In this document: piece by piece, positions 53,091 through 63,707 of the stretch
Position numbering within the stretch: position 1 is the stretch's first letter
How the letters are laid out: each line of letters opens with the position of its first letter
Assembly (NCBI RefSeq): GCF_900105005.1
Contig: NZ_LT629748.1
Span: 186,001-250,000 of the forward strand
Source: Halopseudomonas litoralis
Lineage (GTDB): Bacteria; Pseudomonadota; Gammaproteobacteria; Pseudomonadales; Pseudomonadaceae
DNA: 64,000 nt
Reading direction: 5' to 3'
Made by a program: the position numbers and the translations under genes
Notes under the pieces: model-generated
What the model was told of the DNA's origin: nothing
The model's database searches: none
The model's input: only the letters and a program-made list of their open reading frames with translations

Positions 53091-53591
53091 GTGCTCAGGT
53101 ACCTGAACGGCTACGGTCCTGAGGTTAAGCAGCAGGTGCAGCAACTGATCGACAATGATCAGCTGGGGGTTTGGTTGCAGCGCCGCTACCCGCCGGACAG
53201 CGGGCATGCGATTCAGACTGATGTTGCGCTCTATGACTATACCCAGCGCCTCAAACAGCAGTACATGCGTAGCAGTGGGCCGATAAGCAAGGTGTTCTTT
53301 GATACGCGTATGCATGTGATCGACAACGCGCTCGGTCAGCATCAGTTCGTCAGTCGCGTGCAGGGCAATAAACTCAAGCGCAAAAACGAAATCAAAGTCT
53401 CAGCTCTGCTGAAAACCTTACCCGAGGCGCTGCTGCGGATGGTCGTGGTGCATGAGCTTGCGCACCTGCGTGAGAAGGAGCATAACAAGGCCTTCTATCA
53501 GCTCTGTCAGCATATGCAGTCGGACTATCATCAGTTGGAACTGGATCTGCGGCTGTTTCTTACCTTTCGAGAAATAAATGGGGACAAGTGA
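53091..53591 (+). CDS. YgjP-like zinc metallopeptidase
   Basis: A 166-residue protein with the zinc site VVVHELAHLREKEHNKAFY (HExxH plus His) of the YgjP/DUF45 family. Upstream, FDTRMHVIDNALGQHQF and KLKRKNEIKVSALLK fit the fold. Starts with GTG at 53091 directly after the bPH_2 gene. Possibly co-transcribed. Substrate unknown. Confidence 0.88.
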   Translation: MLRYLNGYGPEVKQQVQQLIDNDQLGVWLQRRYPPDSGHAIQTDVALYDYTQRLKQQYMRSSGPISKVFFDTRMHVIDNALGQHQFVSRVQGNKLKRKNEIKVSALLKTLPEALLRMVVVHELAHLREKEHNKAFYQLCQHMQSDYHQLELDLRLFLTFREINGDK

Positions 53592-53604
53592 GAAGGGAGC
53601 CTTC

Positions 53605-53640
53605 TCACACACAGGTGCTTCCACCATCCACCGGCAGCGC
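53605..53640 (-). pseudogene. 12-codon remnant of an SDR C-terminus
   Basis: The minus strand encodes ALPVDGGSTCV and stop, matching the end of the intact SDR (IALPVDGGSTCI) at 51455. No other SDR sequence is found around it. A trace of a deleted or duplicated gene. Confidence 0.6.
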
Positions 53641-53735
53641 GGAGCAAGGGTCTTACCCCAACTGGCGAATCCGAACCACCAAATGGCCAGGGACTGCCGT
53701 TTGAACTATGTTCAGGGGCAGCACAGGAGAAATCA

Positions 53736-54206
53736 ATGCATCCGTATAGAAACTTCATCTTGATGATTGCGGTATCCGCTACGCTGATGTTCTGTTTGAT
53801 GTACTTGAATACATATCAACTTGATCATGTCTGGTTCAGCCAGACTCGTCTGTTCATGACGTTCATCATGGCTGGCTGCATGGCTCTGGTAATGCTCTTT
53901 TTCATGCGTCATATGTACAGGAACAAGATGGCGAACCTCGCTATCGTCATAGGGAGTATTGCGCTGATGGGTTTGGGCCTGGGGCTCGTCCGAAGCCAGG
54001 CTACTGTTGCCGATACCGCCTGGATGAAAGCCATGATTCCCCACCATTCCATTGCCATCCTCACGAGTGAGCGCGCTGATATCACCGATCCTCGTGTCAG
54101 AAAGCTGGCTGACGACATCATTGAGGCGCAGCGGCGCGAGATCGGCGAGATGGAATCGCTGATCAAGGACCTCAAGGGTCAATCAGCGGAAGCACCACGC
54201 AAGTGA
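53736..54206 (+). CDS. DUF305 family membrane protein, copy 2
   Basis: A 156-residue protein with the same layout as copy 1 at 31835: three helices, then WMKAMIPHHSIAILTSERAD and RKLADDIIEAQRREIGEME. Most residues are identical between the two copies. AGGAGAAATCA lies before the ATG. Presence of two copies 22 kb apart suggests duplication. DUF305 proteins occur near copper-handling genes; function unproven. Confidence 0.88.
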   Translation: MHPYRNFILMIAVSATLMFCLMYLNTYQLDHVWFSQTRLFMTFIMAGCMALVMLFFMRHMYRNKMANLAIVIGSIALMGLGLGLVRSQATVADTAWMKAMIPHHSIAILTSERADITDPRVRKLADDIIEAQRREIGEMESLIKDLKGQSAEAPRK

Positions 54207-54323
54207 AATTTGGCAATGTTCGGCAGTTGATGCAACGGATCACGCGTGCAATTTGCAGCCTCCGCTCAATCTCTTACCGTCTTCCACGGGCGCTGAACTT
54301 TGACGTCGAGTCTTGGAGGTCAC

Positions 54324-54875
54324 TTGGAGCAACTGTTCTTTAGCGGAACGCAGAGCCTGTTCCGTACCTTGCTCGTCGGTGTGCTGGCGTATGTCACCTT
54401 GGTAGTGTTCCTGCGCATTTCGGGGAAACGTACGCTATCGAAGATGAACGCCTTCGACCTGGTTGTGACCGTCGCCCTCGGTTCCACCTTGGCGACGGTT
54501 CTGCTGACCAAGGACCTGGCGCTCGCCGATGGAGCATTGGCCTTCGCTCTGCTGATTGGGCTTCAATTTATAGTCACTTGGTCCAGTGTGCGAGTGCGCT
54601 GGGTGCGGAAAGTCGTTACCGGAGAGCCGCTGATGTTGCTGCATCAAGGTGCTCTGTTGCCGTCAGCCCTTCGCCGTGCGCGGGTCACGGAGGATGAGAT
54701 CAGAGCGGCTGTGCGCACGGCTGGGCTGGCTTCCCTGTCGGATGTTGAAGCTGTGGTGCTCGAAACGGACGGCTCGTTCAGCGTCATTCGGCAGAGTGAG
54801 GGTAACCCCTCCGCTCTCATCGGCGTTCGAGATCCCGCGGGTGAAGCTCAACAAGCGAACCGTGATGAAAGTTAA
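54324..54875 (+). CDS. DUF421 (YetF-like) membrane protein
   Basis: A protein of about 183 residues with three transmembrane helices, then a soluble part. VVFLRISGKRTLSKMNAFDL and VVTVALGSTLATVLLTKDLA are the DUF421 signature, followed by LEPLMLLHQG-like and VEAVVLETDGSFSVI blocks. A TTG at 54324 with GGAGG four bases before it is the likely start, rather than TTG at 54300. Function unknown. Confidence 0.82.
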   Translation: MEQLFFSGTQSLFRTLLVGVLAYVTLVVFLRISGKRTLSKMNAFDLVVTVALGSTLATVLLTKDLALADGALAFALLIGLQFIVTWSSVRVRWVRKVVTGEPLMLLHQGALLPSALRRARVTEDEIRAAVRTAGLASLSDVEAVVLETDGSFSVIRQSEGNPSALIGVRDPAGEAQQANRDES

Positions 54876-54931
54876 TTTTCAGGGAGATCGGAGATGCAGG
54901 ATTCAAAGCATTCTGGGTATCCGCATCGGCC

Positions 54932-55399
54932 TCAGCCTGAAGGCGTCAACTGCTCCTGAACGATCTGGTCCAGCTGGCCACTCAGGCGCTTGCGCAGTTC
55001 AGCCTCGATCACCGGCAATATTTCATCAATCACATCCTGCATGACCAATTGCGCTTCGGCTTGCAGGCGAGCTTCCATCCGCACTTCGCGCGCACCGACA
55101 TGCGGGCCAGTGAGTGATCGCGGAACAGCCTGCTGTAACAGTCGCTCAAGCTGAACCCGTTCACCAGCCAGCCGCGCCAGTGATTCATAAGGCAGAAAAG
55201 GGTTGGATGTTTTGTCGTCGTTGGTCGAAGCGACCGGAGCCAGCGTATCGCTGCCGGAACCGATAATGTCCTGCAGAAGAGGGATGTCGAGGTGGGTATC
55301 TGGCTGTTGACTGGTTGCAGATGGTTCATCCAGCAAGGTGCGGATGGATTCCAGGTCCTTCAGCAAGCGAGATGGGTCCGTTTGTTCGCGCTGCGTCAT
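54932..55399 (-). CDS. Conserved hypothetical protein next to holC
   Basis: A 155-residue soluble, acidic protein with helical ends: RLLKDLESIRTLLDE near the start and a C-terminal coiled-coil-like stretch (AQLVMQDVIDEILPVIEAEL). Start three bases after the holC stop, so probably one transcript. No family recognised; similar genes downstream of holC are common in Pseudomonas (general knowledge). Confidence 0.75.
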   Translation of the reverse strand: MTQREQTDPSRLLKDLESIRTLLDEPSATSQQPDTHLDIPLLQDIIGSGSDTLAPVASTNDDKTSNPFLPYESLARLAGERVQLERLLQQAVPRSLTGPHVGAREVRMEARLQAEAQLVMQDVIDEILPVIEAELRKRLSGQLDQIVQEQLTPSG

Positions 55400-55402
55400 A
55401 CA

Positions 55403-55834
55403 TCATCCTGCTATCCGTATCTGATGAGTGTTCAGAGGATAGCCCCGTTTGCGGTAAAAACGAAATCGTTCACGCGCTGGAACCAGAATTGGGTCGTGTT
55501 CCACCAGTATTTCCGCCAGACGGTTGAAGCGGCTGAAGAATTCGGGGGTGTCATTGCTCAGGTTGATGAGGAAGTCATTGTGCGGGTCAGGGGTATCGCC
55601 GCACCCGCAAACGATGACCTCGTTGGGCTGATCGGCATGCGGTGCGTGGGGAAGAAAACTGTCCGGTCGAAATGACCAAAGCAGTTCATCCATTGCGCCA
55701 ACCGCGGCCTCGTCAGCGCAATGCAGATATACCCGCCGATTCTGCTCCCAGGCCTTGCGTGCCAGGCGGCAGGCAAAATGCAGTCTGGCCTCGGGGCGTG
55801 AGCTGGAGAGTACATAAAAATCAATATTGGTCAT
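55403..55834 (-). CDS. holC: DNA polymerase III chi subunit
   Basis: A 143-residue protein with IDFYVLSSSRPEARLHFACR, ALVEQNRRVYLHCADE-like and LINLSNDTPEFFSRFNRLAE, ending in YRKRGYPLNTHQIR. This is HolC, the clamp-loader accessory that links SSB to polymerase III. Placed downstream of pepA as in most gammaproteobacteria. ATG at 55834 or 55843. Confidence 0.92.
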   Translation of the reverse strand: MTNIDFYVLSSSRPEARLHFACRLARKAWEQNRRVYLHCADEAAVGAMDELLWSFRPDSFLPHAPHADQPNEVIVCGCGDTPDPHNDFLINLSNDTPEFFSRFNRLAEILVEHDPILVPARERFRFYRKRGYPLNTHQIRIAG

Positions 55835-55865
55835 GGTCGCCATTGCTGTTGAAGGGGCGGTGGAC

Positions 55866-55887
55866 GTCGGGTCCTGATGGACCCGAC
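55866..55887. terminator. Perfect 9-bp hairpin between pepA and holC
   Basis: GTCGGGTCC and GGACCCGAC with a 4-base loop, just after the pepA stop on the minus strand. It could end or attenuate pepA transcription; there is no T run on the holC side. Confidence 0.5.
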
Positions 55888-55898
55888 TCCGTTTTAGC

Positions 55899-57410
<1,512 letters not shown>

Positions 57411-57552
57411 TCATGTGGTTTGACCGATAATGCAGCTCATTATGACCGGCACTTGTGCCGAAGCAGGCCGGACAACTGCAGACAGTGATGCTGTAGCTGC
57501 ATTCTGGCCTATTCCCGAGAGCCCTTAAAGCCCCGGATTCAAGGAAACCAAT

Positions 57553-58656
57553 GTGATCGTATTCCGATACCTCAGCCGCGAGGTGCTGACGACGCTTGCG
57601 GCCGTCAGTGGTGTACTGCTGCTGATTATCATGAGTGGCCGCTTCATCAAGTATCTGGCCCAGGCCGCAGCGGGGCAGCTGGACCCCGGCGTGCTGTTCA
57701 TGATCATGGGTTATCGCCTGCCGGGCTTTGTCGTGCTGATTCTGCCGCTGGGCATGTTTCTGGGTATCCTGCTGGCCTACGGGCGGATGTATCTGGACAG
57801 CGAAATGGCGGTCCTGTCGGCTACCGGTGTCAGTGATCGAAAGATCCTCGGCTACACTCAGGGCCCGGCGTTGCTGGTGGCGTTGCTGGTCGCCTGGCTG
57901 AGCCTGTGGGTGGCGCCGGCCGGTGTGCTGAAGACCCAGCAACTGTTCAATGAGCAGGATGCCATGACCGAGTTCGACACCCTCGCAGCCGGACGCTTCC
58001 AGTCGCTGGGCAGCGGTCAGCGGGTGACCTACGCGGGTGGGCTCTCGGATGACCGCACTGAGCTGGAGACCATTTTCATCGCCGAAAGCACCGGCTCTGG
58101 CGAGGACGCCAGTGTTGGCGTGCTGGTAGCCGAGAGTGGACGCCAGCAGATGAACGCGGACGGCAGTCGCTATCTGGTGCTGCAGAACGGCTTTCGCTAT
58201 GACGGGCGCCCGGGGGCAGCTGATTTCAGGACCATTGAATACGATGCCTACGGCGTACTGCTGCCCAAGCCGGAGGTGGTGACCGAAGTGACCGACCGTG
58301 AGGCGATGCCATCCACACAACTGCTCGGTAGCGCGGATCTGAAGAACCGGGCCGAGCTGCAATGGCGCCTGGCAATTCCTCTGTTGGTGCCCATAGTCGC
58401 GTTTTTTGCGGTGCCGCTGGCGCGCGTCAATCCGCGCCAGGGTCGCTTCCTCAAGTTGTTACCGGCCATCATTCTGTATATGGCCTATCTGGGCCTGCTG
58501 GTCACTGCACGAGGCTGGATGGAGGCGGGTAAAACCCCTGCAGCGCTGGGTTTATGGTGGGTCCATGGCCTGTTTCTGATTGTTGGCGTGACGCTCAATT
58601 TCCGTGCCCTGACCGCGCCCAGTGCGCCAGCGGGAGGTCGTCATGCGGCTGCTTGA
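57553..58656 (+). CDS. lptF: LPS export permease LptF
   Basis: A 367-residue YjgP/YjgQ-family protein with six transmembrane helices and a periplasmic beta domain. Typical start IVFRYLSREVLTTLAAVSGV, and PRQGRFLKLLPAIILYMAYL near the end. With LptG it forms the inner-membrane channel of the LPS export ABC system. Starts with GTG at 57553 after AAGGAAACC. Overlaps lptG by 14 bases. Confidence 0.95.
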   Translation: MIVFRYLSREVLTTLAAVSGVLLLIIMSGRFIKYLAQAAAGQLDPGVLFMIMGYRLPGFVVLILPLGMFLGILLAYGRMYLDSEMAVLSATGVSDRKILGYTQGPALLVALLVAWLSLWVAPAGVLKTQQLFNEQDAMTEFDTLAAGRFQSLGSGQRVTYAGGLSDDRTELETIFIAESTGSGEDASVGVLVAESGRQQMNADGSRYLVLQNGFRYDGRPGAADFRTIEYDAYGVLLPKPEVVTEVTDREAMPSTQLLGSADLKNRAELQWRLAIPLLVPIVAFFAVPLARVNPRQGRFLKLLPAIILYMAYLGLLVTARGWMEAGKTPAALGLWWVHGLFLIVGVTLNFRALTAPSAPAGGRHAAA

Positions 58657-59704
58657 TCGCCATATCGGCAAGACTGTTTTTATCAGCGTGCTGACGGTGG
58701 CGATGATCATCGTTGCGCTGGATCTGCTGTTCGCCTATATCGGCGAACTGGAAGATCTGGAAGGCGGCTACGGTGCAGTCGAGGCGCTGACCTATATCTT
58801 CCTTACCCTGCCCCGCCGGCTGTATGACCTGTTGCCGATGGCAGCACTGGTCGGCTGTCTGATCGGCTTGGGCACCCTGGCGAGCAACTCGGAACTGACA
58901 ATCATGCGCGCCTCGGGTATGTCCATCGCGCGGATCATGGGCGCGGTGTTGAAACCGCTGCTGGTGCTGATGTTGGCTGGGGTACTGCTGGGGGAATATG
59001 TCGCGCCGTACAGCGAAAACATGGCGGAAAGCCGCCGCGCGCTGGCGGTTGGCAGCGGCGAGGCGGTCAAGTCCAAGGGGCTGTGGCATCGCGAAGGCAA
59101 CGACTTCATTCATATCAATGCGGTCCAGCCGAACGGCGTCCTGCATGGCATCACGCGCTATCGCTTCGATGAGCAACGCGAGTTGCTGGAAACCAGTTTT
59201 GCCCAGCGTGCCAGGGTTCAGGGGGAAGATTGGTTGCTGGAGGATGTGGCCACCACGCTGTTCGAGCCTGAAGGCACCAGCCGTGTGGAGCAACACACGC
59301 AGCAGCGCTGGGACGTGGGCTTGTCACCGCGCTTGCTGCGTGTTGTCCTGCTCGATCCCGACGTATTACCGCTGACCGGTATCTGGCATTACCAGAACTA
59401 CCTCGCCGAGCAGGGCCTGAATAACAGCCAGTACTGGCTGGCCTTCTGGAAGAAGTTGTTGCAGCCGGTAACCACCGCTGCACTGGTGTTCGTCGCCATC
59501 TCGTTCATCTTCGGCCCCCTGCGCTCGGTCACCCTGGGGCAGCGTGTCTTTACTGGTGTGCTGGTCGGCTTCAGCTTCCGCATTCTGCAGGATCTGCTGG
59601 GGCCATCCAGTCTGGTGTTTGGTTTTTCACCGTTGATTGCGGTCTTGCTGCCCATATTGATACTGGTGGTGATGGGTAGTTGGTTGATGCGCAGGGCAGG
59701 GTGA
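58643..59704 (+). CDS. lptG: LPS export permease LptG
   Basis: A 353-residue partner of LptF with the same topology. Markers are DRHIGKTVFISVLTVAMIIV, LMAALVGCLIGLG-like (MAALVGCLIGLGTLASNSEL) and ending SPLIAVLLPILILVVMGSWL. The ATG at 58643 lies inside the end of lptF, a translationally coupled pair. Confidence 0.95.
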   Translation: MRLLDRHIGKTVFISVLTVAMIIVALDLLFAYIGELEDLEGGYGAVEALTYIFLTLPRRLYDLLPMAALVGCLIGLGTLASNSELTIMRASGMSIARIMGAVLKPLLVLMLAGVLLGEYVAPYSENMAESRRALAVGSGEAVKSKGLWHREGNDFIHINAVQPNGVLHGITRYRFDEQRELLETSFAQRARVQGEDWLLEDVATTLFEPEGTSRVEQHTQQRWDVGLSPRLLRVVLLDPDVLPLTGIWHYQNYLAEQGLNNSQYWLAFWKKLLQPVTTAALVFVAISFIFGPLRSVTLGQRVFTGVLVGFSFRILQDLLGPSSLVFGFSPLIAVLLPILILVVMGSWLMRRAG

Positions 59705-59722
59705 TGTGCCTGCGCACATCAC
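59701..59722. terminator. Perfect 9-bp hairpin spanning the lptG stop
   Basis: GTGATGTGC and GCACATCAC around CTGC. It sits between convergent lptG and the RDD gene and overlaps both stops. No T run. Confidence 0.5.
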
Positions 59723-60204
59723 TACTTCGGCAACACCACTGTCCGGGTGCCGGATGCAATGTCCTGCCAGGTGCGCGACTCCTTGTCCCACAACGCCCAC
59801 CAGATCCCCAAGCCACCGCAGAGCCATGAGATCAGAGCGACGGTGACGCGGTTGATGGACTGTTGCCAGGTGATGGACCTGCCGTCGGGTTGCTGTATGC
59901 GAACACGCCAGGCTTGCATGCCCAGAGTCTGGCCCTTGAGCGTCCAGAACAGGCCGAAGAAGCCGTAAAGGCTGATGATCATGAGTATGGTCAGCACCGG
60001 GTCGCGATCCAGAGTGCCGGTATCAGCCATGGCGCTGAGTGCTTCGCTGCCGTGGATCAGGCGCAGAATGCCTTGCTGGTAGGTCAGGGTCAGCACCATG
60101 AGCAGGGCCAGACACAGGGTGAAATCATAAAAGCTGCTGGCCACGCGGCGAGCGAGACCAGGAGCGGGGAAGTCCCCGGTGGGTTGCAGTTGCTTGACCG
60201 CCAT
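59722..60204 (-). CDS. RDD-family membrane protein
   Basis: A 160-residue protein with the RDD start (GLARRVASSFYDFTLCLALL), three hydrophobic segments and the later GQTLGMQAWRVRIQQPDGR motif. The family is found in membranes of many bacteria and may take part in transport of small ions or solutes; not proven. Starts at 60204, 33 bases from the HopJ gene. Confidence 0.88.
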   Translation of the reverse strand: MAVKQLQPTGDFPAPGLARRVASSFYDFTLCLALLMVLTLTYQQGILRLIHGSEALSAMADTGTLDRDPVLTILMIISLYGFFGLFWTLKGQTLGMQAWRVRIQQPDGRSITWQQSINRVTVALISWLCGGLGIWWALWDKESRTWQDIASGTRTVVLPK

Positions 60205-60237
60205 GCGGCCTCCATCTGAGTAGGGTAAGCGGGGTGC

Positions 60238-60573
60238 TTAGCGACGAGTCAAAGGTTGGCGATCAAAGCTGACACCGGCCAACCCCTGATTCATCAACGA
60301 GCGAATGTTAGTGTGATCGCTGCCGTCGGGGCTGGCCAGCACGGACTGATAATGCTCGGCGAAGCACTTGAGCGCCTGCTCATCAGTCAGTCCTTGGTCC
60401 AGCGCCATGGCGAGCAGCTTGCAGGAGCCCTGGTTCTGCTCTGCGCTGTTGCGTACGTCACCATTGCTGAAGGCGCTGGGCTGATAATGATAGTGCTGCT
60501 CGATAAACGCCAGGGTCTCGGCAAAGCGATGATCCGCCGATTCCAGCCGAGCCTTGAACTGCTCGGCGGTCAT
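60238..60573 (-). CDS. HopJ-family protein
   Basis: A 111-residue protein matching the HopJ type III effector family: [36 protein letters not shown] and [19 protein letters not shown]. Despite the name, such proteins are widespread chromosomal genes and no type III secretion genes are near. It overlaps folX by four bases, so it is part of the fol operon. Confidence 0.88.
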   Translation of the reverse strand: MTAEQFKARLESADHRFAETLAFIEQHYHYQPSAFSNGDVRNSAEQNQGSCKLLAMALDQGLTDEQALKCFAEHYQSVLASPDGSDHTNIRSLMNQGLAGVSFDRQPLTRR

Positions 60574-60944
60574 GACCGTTCGGCGCTCAGGGTGATGGAC
60601 ACGGACTCGGCAAACCGCAGGGCGTGGGGCTTGTCCACTTCAACTTCGGCATAGCGCACCTGCTCGTGCTGCATGATGATATCAAGCAGCTCTTGGGTGA
60701 GCCGTTCCAGCAGTGCAAAACGGTTGTTTTCCACATGGCCGATAAGCGCCTTGGTTATGGTGCGGTAATTCAGCGCGTGGTCGATCTCGTTCTCGGTCAC
60801 TGCATTGTCGGCCGGGTAGAGAATGCGGGCATTGATCAGCACGTCCTGCCGGTTGTTGATTTCCTCTTCCTTGATGCCGATGAAGGTACGCAGGCGCAGA
60901 TTCTTGACCCGGATACGCGCCATGCCTGGCTCAAGACGTTCCAT
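60570..60944 (-). CDS. folX: Dihydroneopterin triphosphate 2'-epimerase FolX
   Basis: A 124-residue tunnelling-fold protein with [40 protein letters not shown] and [20 protein letters not shown], closely like E. coli FolX. It epimerises dihydroneopterin triphosphate to the monapterin form in tetrahydromonapterin synthesis. It lies between folE and the HopJ gene and starts in the folE stop region. Confidence 0.94.
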   Translation of the reverse strand: MERLEPGMARIRVKNLRLRTFIGIKEEEINNRQDVLINARILYPADNAVTENEIDHALNYRTITKALIGHVENNRFALLERLTQELLDIIMQHEQVRYAEVEVDKPHALRFAESVSITLSAERS

Positions 60945-60945
60945 A

Positions 60946-61509
60946 TCAGTTGCTCCGGCCGATCAGTTGCAGGAATTCCTGGCGGGTATTGACCGACTCG
61001 CGGAAGCTACCGAGCATGACGGATGTGAGCATGGATGAATTCTGCTTCTCGACGCCGCGCATCATCATGCACATATGTTTTGCCTCAATGACCACCGCCA
61101 CGCCCTGGGCGTCGGTAACTGACTGCACGGCTTCGGCGATCTGTCGGGTCAGGCTTTCCTGAATCTGCAGGCGGCGGGCGAACATGTCGACAATGCGCGC
61201 GATCTTGGACAGGCCCACCACCTTGCCGTTAGGCATGTAGGCCACGTGAGCCTTGCCAATGAAAGGCAGCATGTGGTGTTCGCACAGGGAGTACAGCTCG
61301 ATGTTCTTGACGATGACCATCTCGTCGCTGGAGGACTCGAACAGTGCACCGTTGACGATCTCTTCGAGTGATTGGTCGTAGCCGCGGCAGAGAAACTGCA
61401 TGGCCTTGGCTGCCCGCAGCGGCGTGCCCTTGAGACCTTCGCGCTCCGGGTTCTCACCTAGGTTGGTCAGAATGTCGTGGTAGTTGCTGGTCAGCTTTTC
61501 GAGGCTCAT
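60946..61509 (-). CDS. folE: GTP cyclohydrolase I FolE
   Basis: A 187-residue type IA GTP cyclohydrolase with zinc residues in [18 protein letters not shown] and the later [10 protein letters not shown] segment. It makes dihydroneopterin triphosphate from GTP, the substrate of FolX. Its stop overlaps the folX start (TGATATG). Start at 61509, 18 bases after folM. Confidence 0.96.
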   Translation of the reverse strand: MSLEKLTSNYHDILTNLGENPEREGLKGTPLRAAKAMQFLCRGYDQSLEEIVNGALFESSSDEMVIVKNIELYSLCEHHMLPFIGKAHVAYMPNGKVVGLSKIARIVDMFARRLQIQESLTRQIAEAVQSVTDAQGVAVVIEAKHMCMMMRGVEKQNSSMLTSVMLGSFRESVNTRQEFLQLIGRSN

Positions 61510-61527
61510 CGGAATTCTCTCATGGAT

Positions 61528-62229
61528 TCACTTCAGGTTTCTGCCGCCATTCAGGTCGAGGCAGGTACCGGTTACGTAGGGGTTATCCAGCAGATAGCGG
61601 ATGGACTGGTAGACCACATCGGGTCCGGGCTCGATGCCCAGTGCCGATTTGGCCAGCGCCTTGCTGCGATAATCAGGCGAATCGCCTTCATTGAACATGA
61701 TTAGCGCCGGCGCGATGGTATTGACTTTGATGCGTGGCGCAAGCCGCGCTGCGAAGGAGCGGCTGAGGCCCTCCAGACCGGCCTTGGTGGCGCTGTAGGC
61801 AATATGCTTGGCACTGCCGCGCTGGGCTACATGATCGCTGATATGAATGATATCGCCGGTAACATCGGGATCGAACAGCTCTGCGCAGGCCAGGTTGAGC
61901 AGATAAGGTGCCTGCATGTGCACCATGAACATCTGCTGAAACGCGTCGGCTGCGTTGTCATCATTCATCCACTCCGAGGCATTATGGATCAGTGCGCGCA
62001 GGCGGATCTGCCGGCGGGCCAGGGTATCGATCAGTTGTTGTATGCCATCCTCAGTGGAGAAGTCGGCCAACAGCACCTCAATATTCTCCAGCGGCTCGTC
62101 CTGCCACTGCGCACGAGACTGGCGACATGTGATGATCACCCGAAAGCCGTCAGCCACAAGACGCTGGGCGCAATACAAGCCCACACGCTGTGCTGCTCCG
62201 GTAATCAGAATGGTCTGCTGCTCGTTCAT
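61528..62229 (-). CDS. folM: Dihydromonapterin reductase FolM
   Basis: A 233-residue SDR with TGAAQRVGLYCAQRL, IHNASEWMND (the unusual HNAS in place of NNAG) and the catalytic YSATKAG. This matches FolM, which reduces dihydromonapterin to tetrahydromonapterin, the phenylalanine hydroxylase cofactor in Pseudomonas. First gene of the folM-folE-folX-HopJ run. Confidence 0.92.
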   Translation of the reverse strand: MNEQQTILITGAAQRVGLYCAQRLVADGFRVIITCRQSRAQWQDEPLENIEVLLADFSTEDGIQQLIDTLARRQIRLRALIHNASEWMNDDNAADAFQQMFMVHMQAPYLLNLACAELFDPDVTGDIIHISDHVAQRGSAKHIAYSATKAGLEGLSRSFAARLAPRIKVNTIAPALIMFNEGDSPDYRSKALAKSALGIEPGPDVVYQSIRYLLDNPYVTGTCLDLNGGRNLK

Positions 62230-62372
62230 TGCGCCGGGGTCTGGTTGGTTCTGGAAAGCGGCTATCTTAGCATGTATGCCCGCAACGGGCGCTGATGTGG
62301 GAGTCTTCCACGGCAGCGGCGGGCTGATTCGGGCATAATATGCGCCCGGTCAATTTTCAAAGGGGGCAGAAA

Positions 62373-62828
62373 ATGCATCTGGCAATACTCAGTGGTTCGG
62401 TTTTCGGTACCGCCGATTTTCTCGCGGACGAGGCAGCTGAGCGCTGTACCGCAGCAGGTTTGCAGGTCAGCCGGATCAACCCACCCTCGGTCGATGCTCT
62501 GCTGGATGCTGGCGCGGATGCGATTCTGGTGTGCTGTTCGACCACCGGTATGGGTGAGCTGCCCGACACCATAGTACCGTTCTACAGCGAGATGCAGACG
62601 CGCTTTCCGCTGCTGACCGGCGTTCCTTTCGGGGTGATCGGGCTGGGTGATTCGTCCTACGCCGATACCTTTTGTCAGGGCGGTGAGCAGATTCGCGAAC
62701 TGCTGCTGGAGTTGCAGGCGCGCGAAGCCTTGCCCATGCTGCAGCTTGATGCCAGCGAGACGGTGACTCCCGAGACTGATGCCCAGCCCTGGCTGGATGA
62801 GCTGATCGTACTGCTGAAAAGCGCCTGA
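62373..62828 (+). CDS. MioC-like flavodoxin
   Basis: A 151-residue FMN-binding flavodoxin-fold protein: SGSVFGTADFLADEAAERC as the phosphate loop, CCSTTGMGELPDT and FGVIGLGDSSYADTFCQGG. Such short MioC-type proteins carry electrons for unknown partners. The ATG at 62373 is favoured by GGGGGCAG just upstream. Convergent with the Crp/Fnr gene. Confidence 0.88.
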   Translation: MHLAILSGSVFGTADFLADEAAERCTAAGLQVSRINPPSVDALLDAGADAILVCCSTTGMGELPDTIVPFYSEMQTRFPLLTGVPFGVIGLGDSSYADTFCQGGEQIRELLLELQAREALPMLQLDASETVTPETDAQPWLDELIVLLKSA

Positions 62829-62837
62829 GGTATTTCT

Positions 62838-63587
62838 TCAGAGCAGACTATCGGTACCGGTCGCCAGGCGGGTCAGCGCTTCCTCATCCAGAATGGTGAT
62901 CTGGCTGTAGTGGATGCTGATCCAGCCGGCCTGTTCGAGTTTCTTCAACAGTTTGTTGATGCTCTGGCGCGAGCTGTTGAGCATCAACCCAAGCATTTCC
63001 TGGGACAGCTGGATCGATAGCCGTTCGTTACCCAGGGCCACGTCGCCATAATACTGCGCATGCATCAGTAGCCGCTTGGCCAGTCGGGCGGGCAGCGGCA
63101 GCAGAGCGCTGTCTTCCATCATGTTGAAGGACAGGCGCAATCGCCGACACAGCAAGCGCATGAAGTGTGGGTACAATTCGGGACGGTGCCCAAGCAGCTG
63201 CTGGAAACCCTTGCGAGGAATCATCAACACCTCGGTAACGCCCATGGCGTGGGCATCATGGGTGCGTGGCAACCCGTCAAACAATGATATTTCACCAAAC
63301 CAGTTGCCGGGACTCAATACCGTCAGCAGCGCTTCGCGGCCATCGGCGCCGGTATTGCTGATGCGCATGGCGCCCGTGCTGACGCCATACAGGCCATCCG
63401 GCAGATCACCGCGGGCATGCAGCCGCTGGCCATCCTCCAACCGGCGCAGCCGTGCCATCGACACCATCTCACTGATGCAATCCGCCGGCAGGTCGCGAAA
63501 CCACCGGTTGCGCTGCAGCAGCGCGACATGTTGGTCGCTACCATGCTGCGACACTGTAAGCTGGTTGACAGTGCTGTCTGCTGCCAC
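62838..63587 (-). CDS. Crp/Fnr-family transcriptional regulator
   Basis: A 249-residue protein with a cyclic-nucleotide-like domain (LPDGLYGVSTGAMRIS, LSPGNWFGEISLFDGLPRTH) and a winged helix (SQEMLGLMLNSSRQSINKLL). It has only two Cys, neither in an Fnr-type cluster, so it does not look like an iron-sulfur oxygen sensor. Whether it acts on the nirK box is unknown. The DNA-recognition helix, with SRQSINKLL, differs from the usual ANR/FNR one. Confidence 0.88.
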   Translation of the reverse strand: MAADSTVNQLTVSQHGSDQHVALLQRNRWFRDLPADCISEMVSMARLRRLEDGQRLHARGDLPDGLYGVSTGAMRISNTGADGREALLTVLSPGNWFGEISLFDGLPRTHDAHAMGVTEVLMIPRKGFQQLLGHRPELYPHFMRLLCRRLRLSFNMMEDSALLPLPARLAKRLLMHAQYYGDVALGNERLSIQLSQEMLGLMLNSSRQSINKLLKKLEQAGWISIHYSQITILDEEALTRLATGTDSLL

Positions 63588-63707
63588 GTTCTAGACTCTC
63601 CTCAAATGCCCGGTCAGCATATATTGCCGCTGAATATGCGCAGTATGCCGCAGTTGACCGAAAAGTCCTGCCCCCGGCGCGTCCCTACATACAAGAGGAT
63701 CACCTCC

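Noticed and set aside
60238..60573. HopJ gene as evidence of type III secretion
   Set aside because: No secretion genes or hrp box in the window; the family is widely chromosomal.
62838..63587. The Crp/Fnr gene as the oxygen sensor acting at the nirK box
   Set aside because: It lacks the Cys cluster of FNR/ANR and a typical recognition helix; distance is 17 kb.
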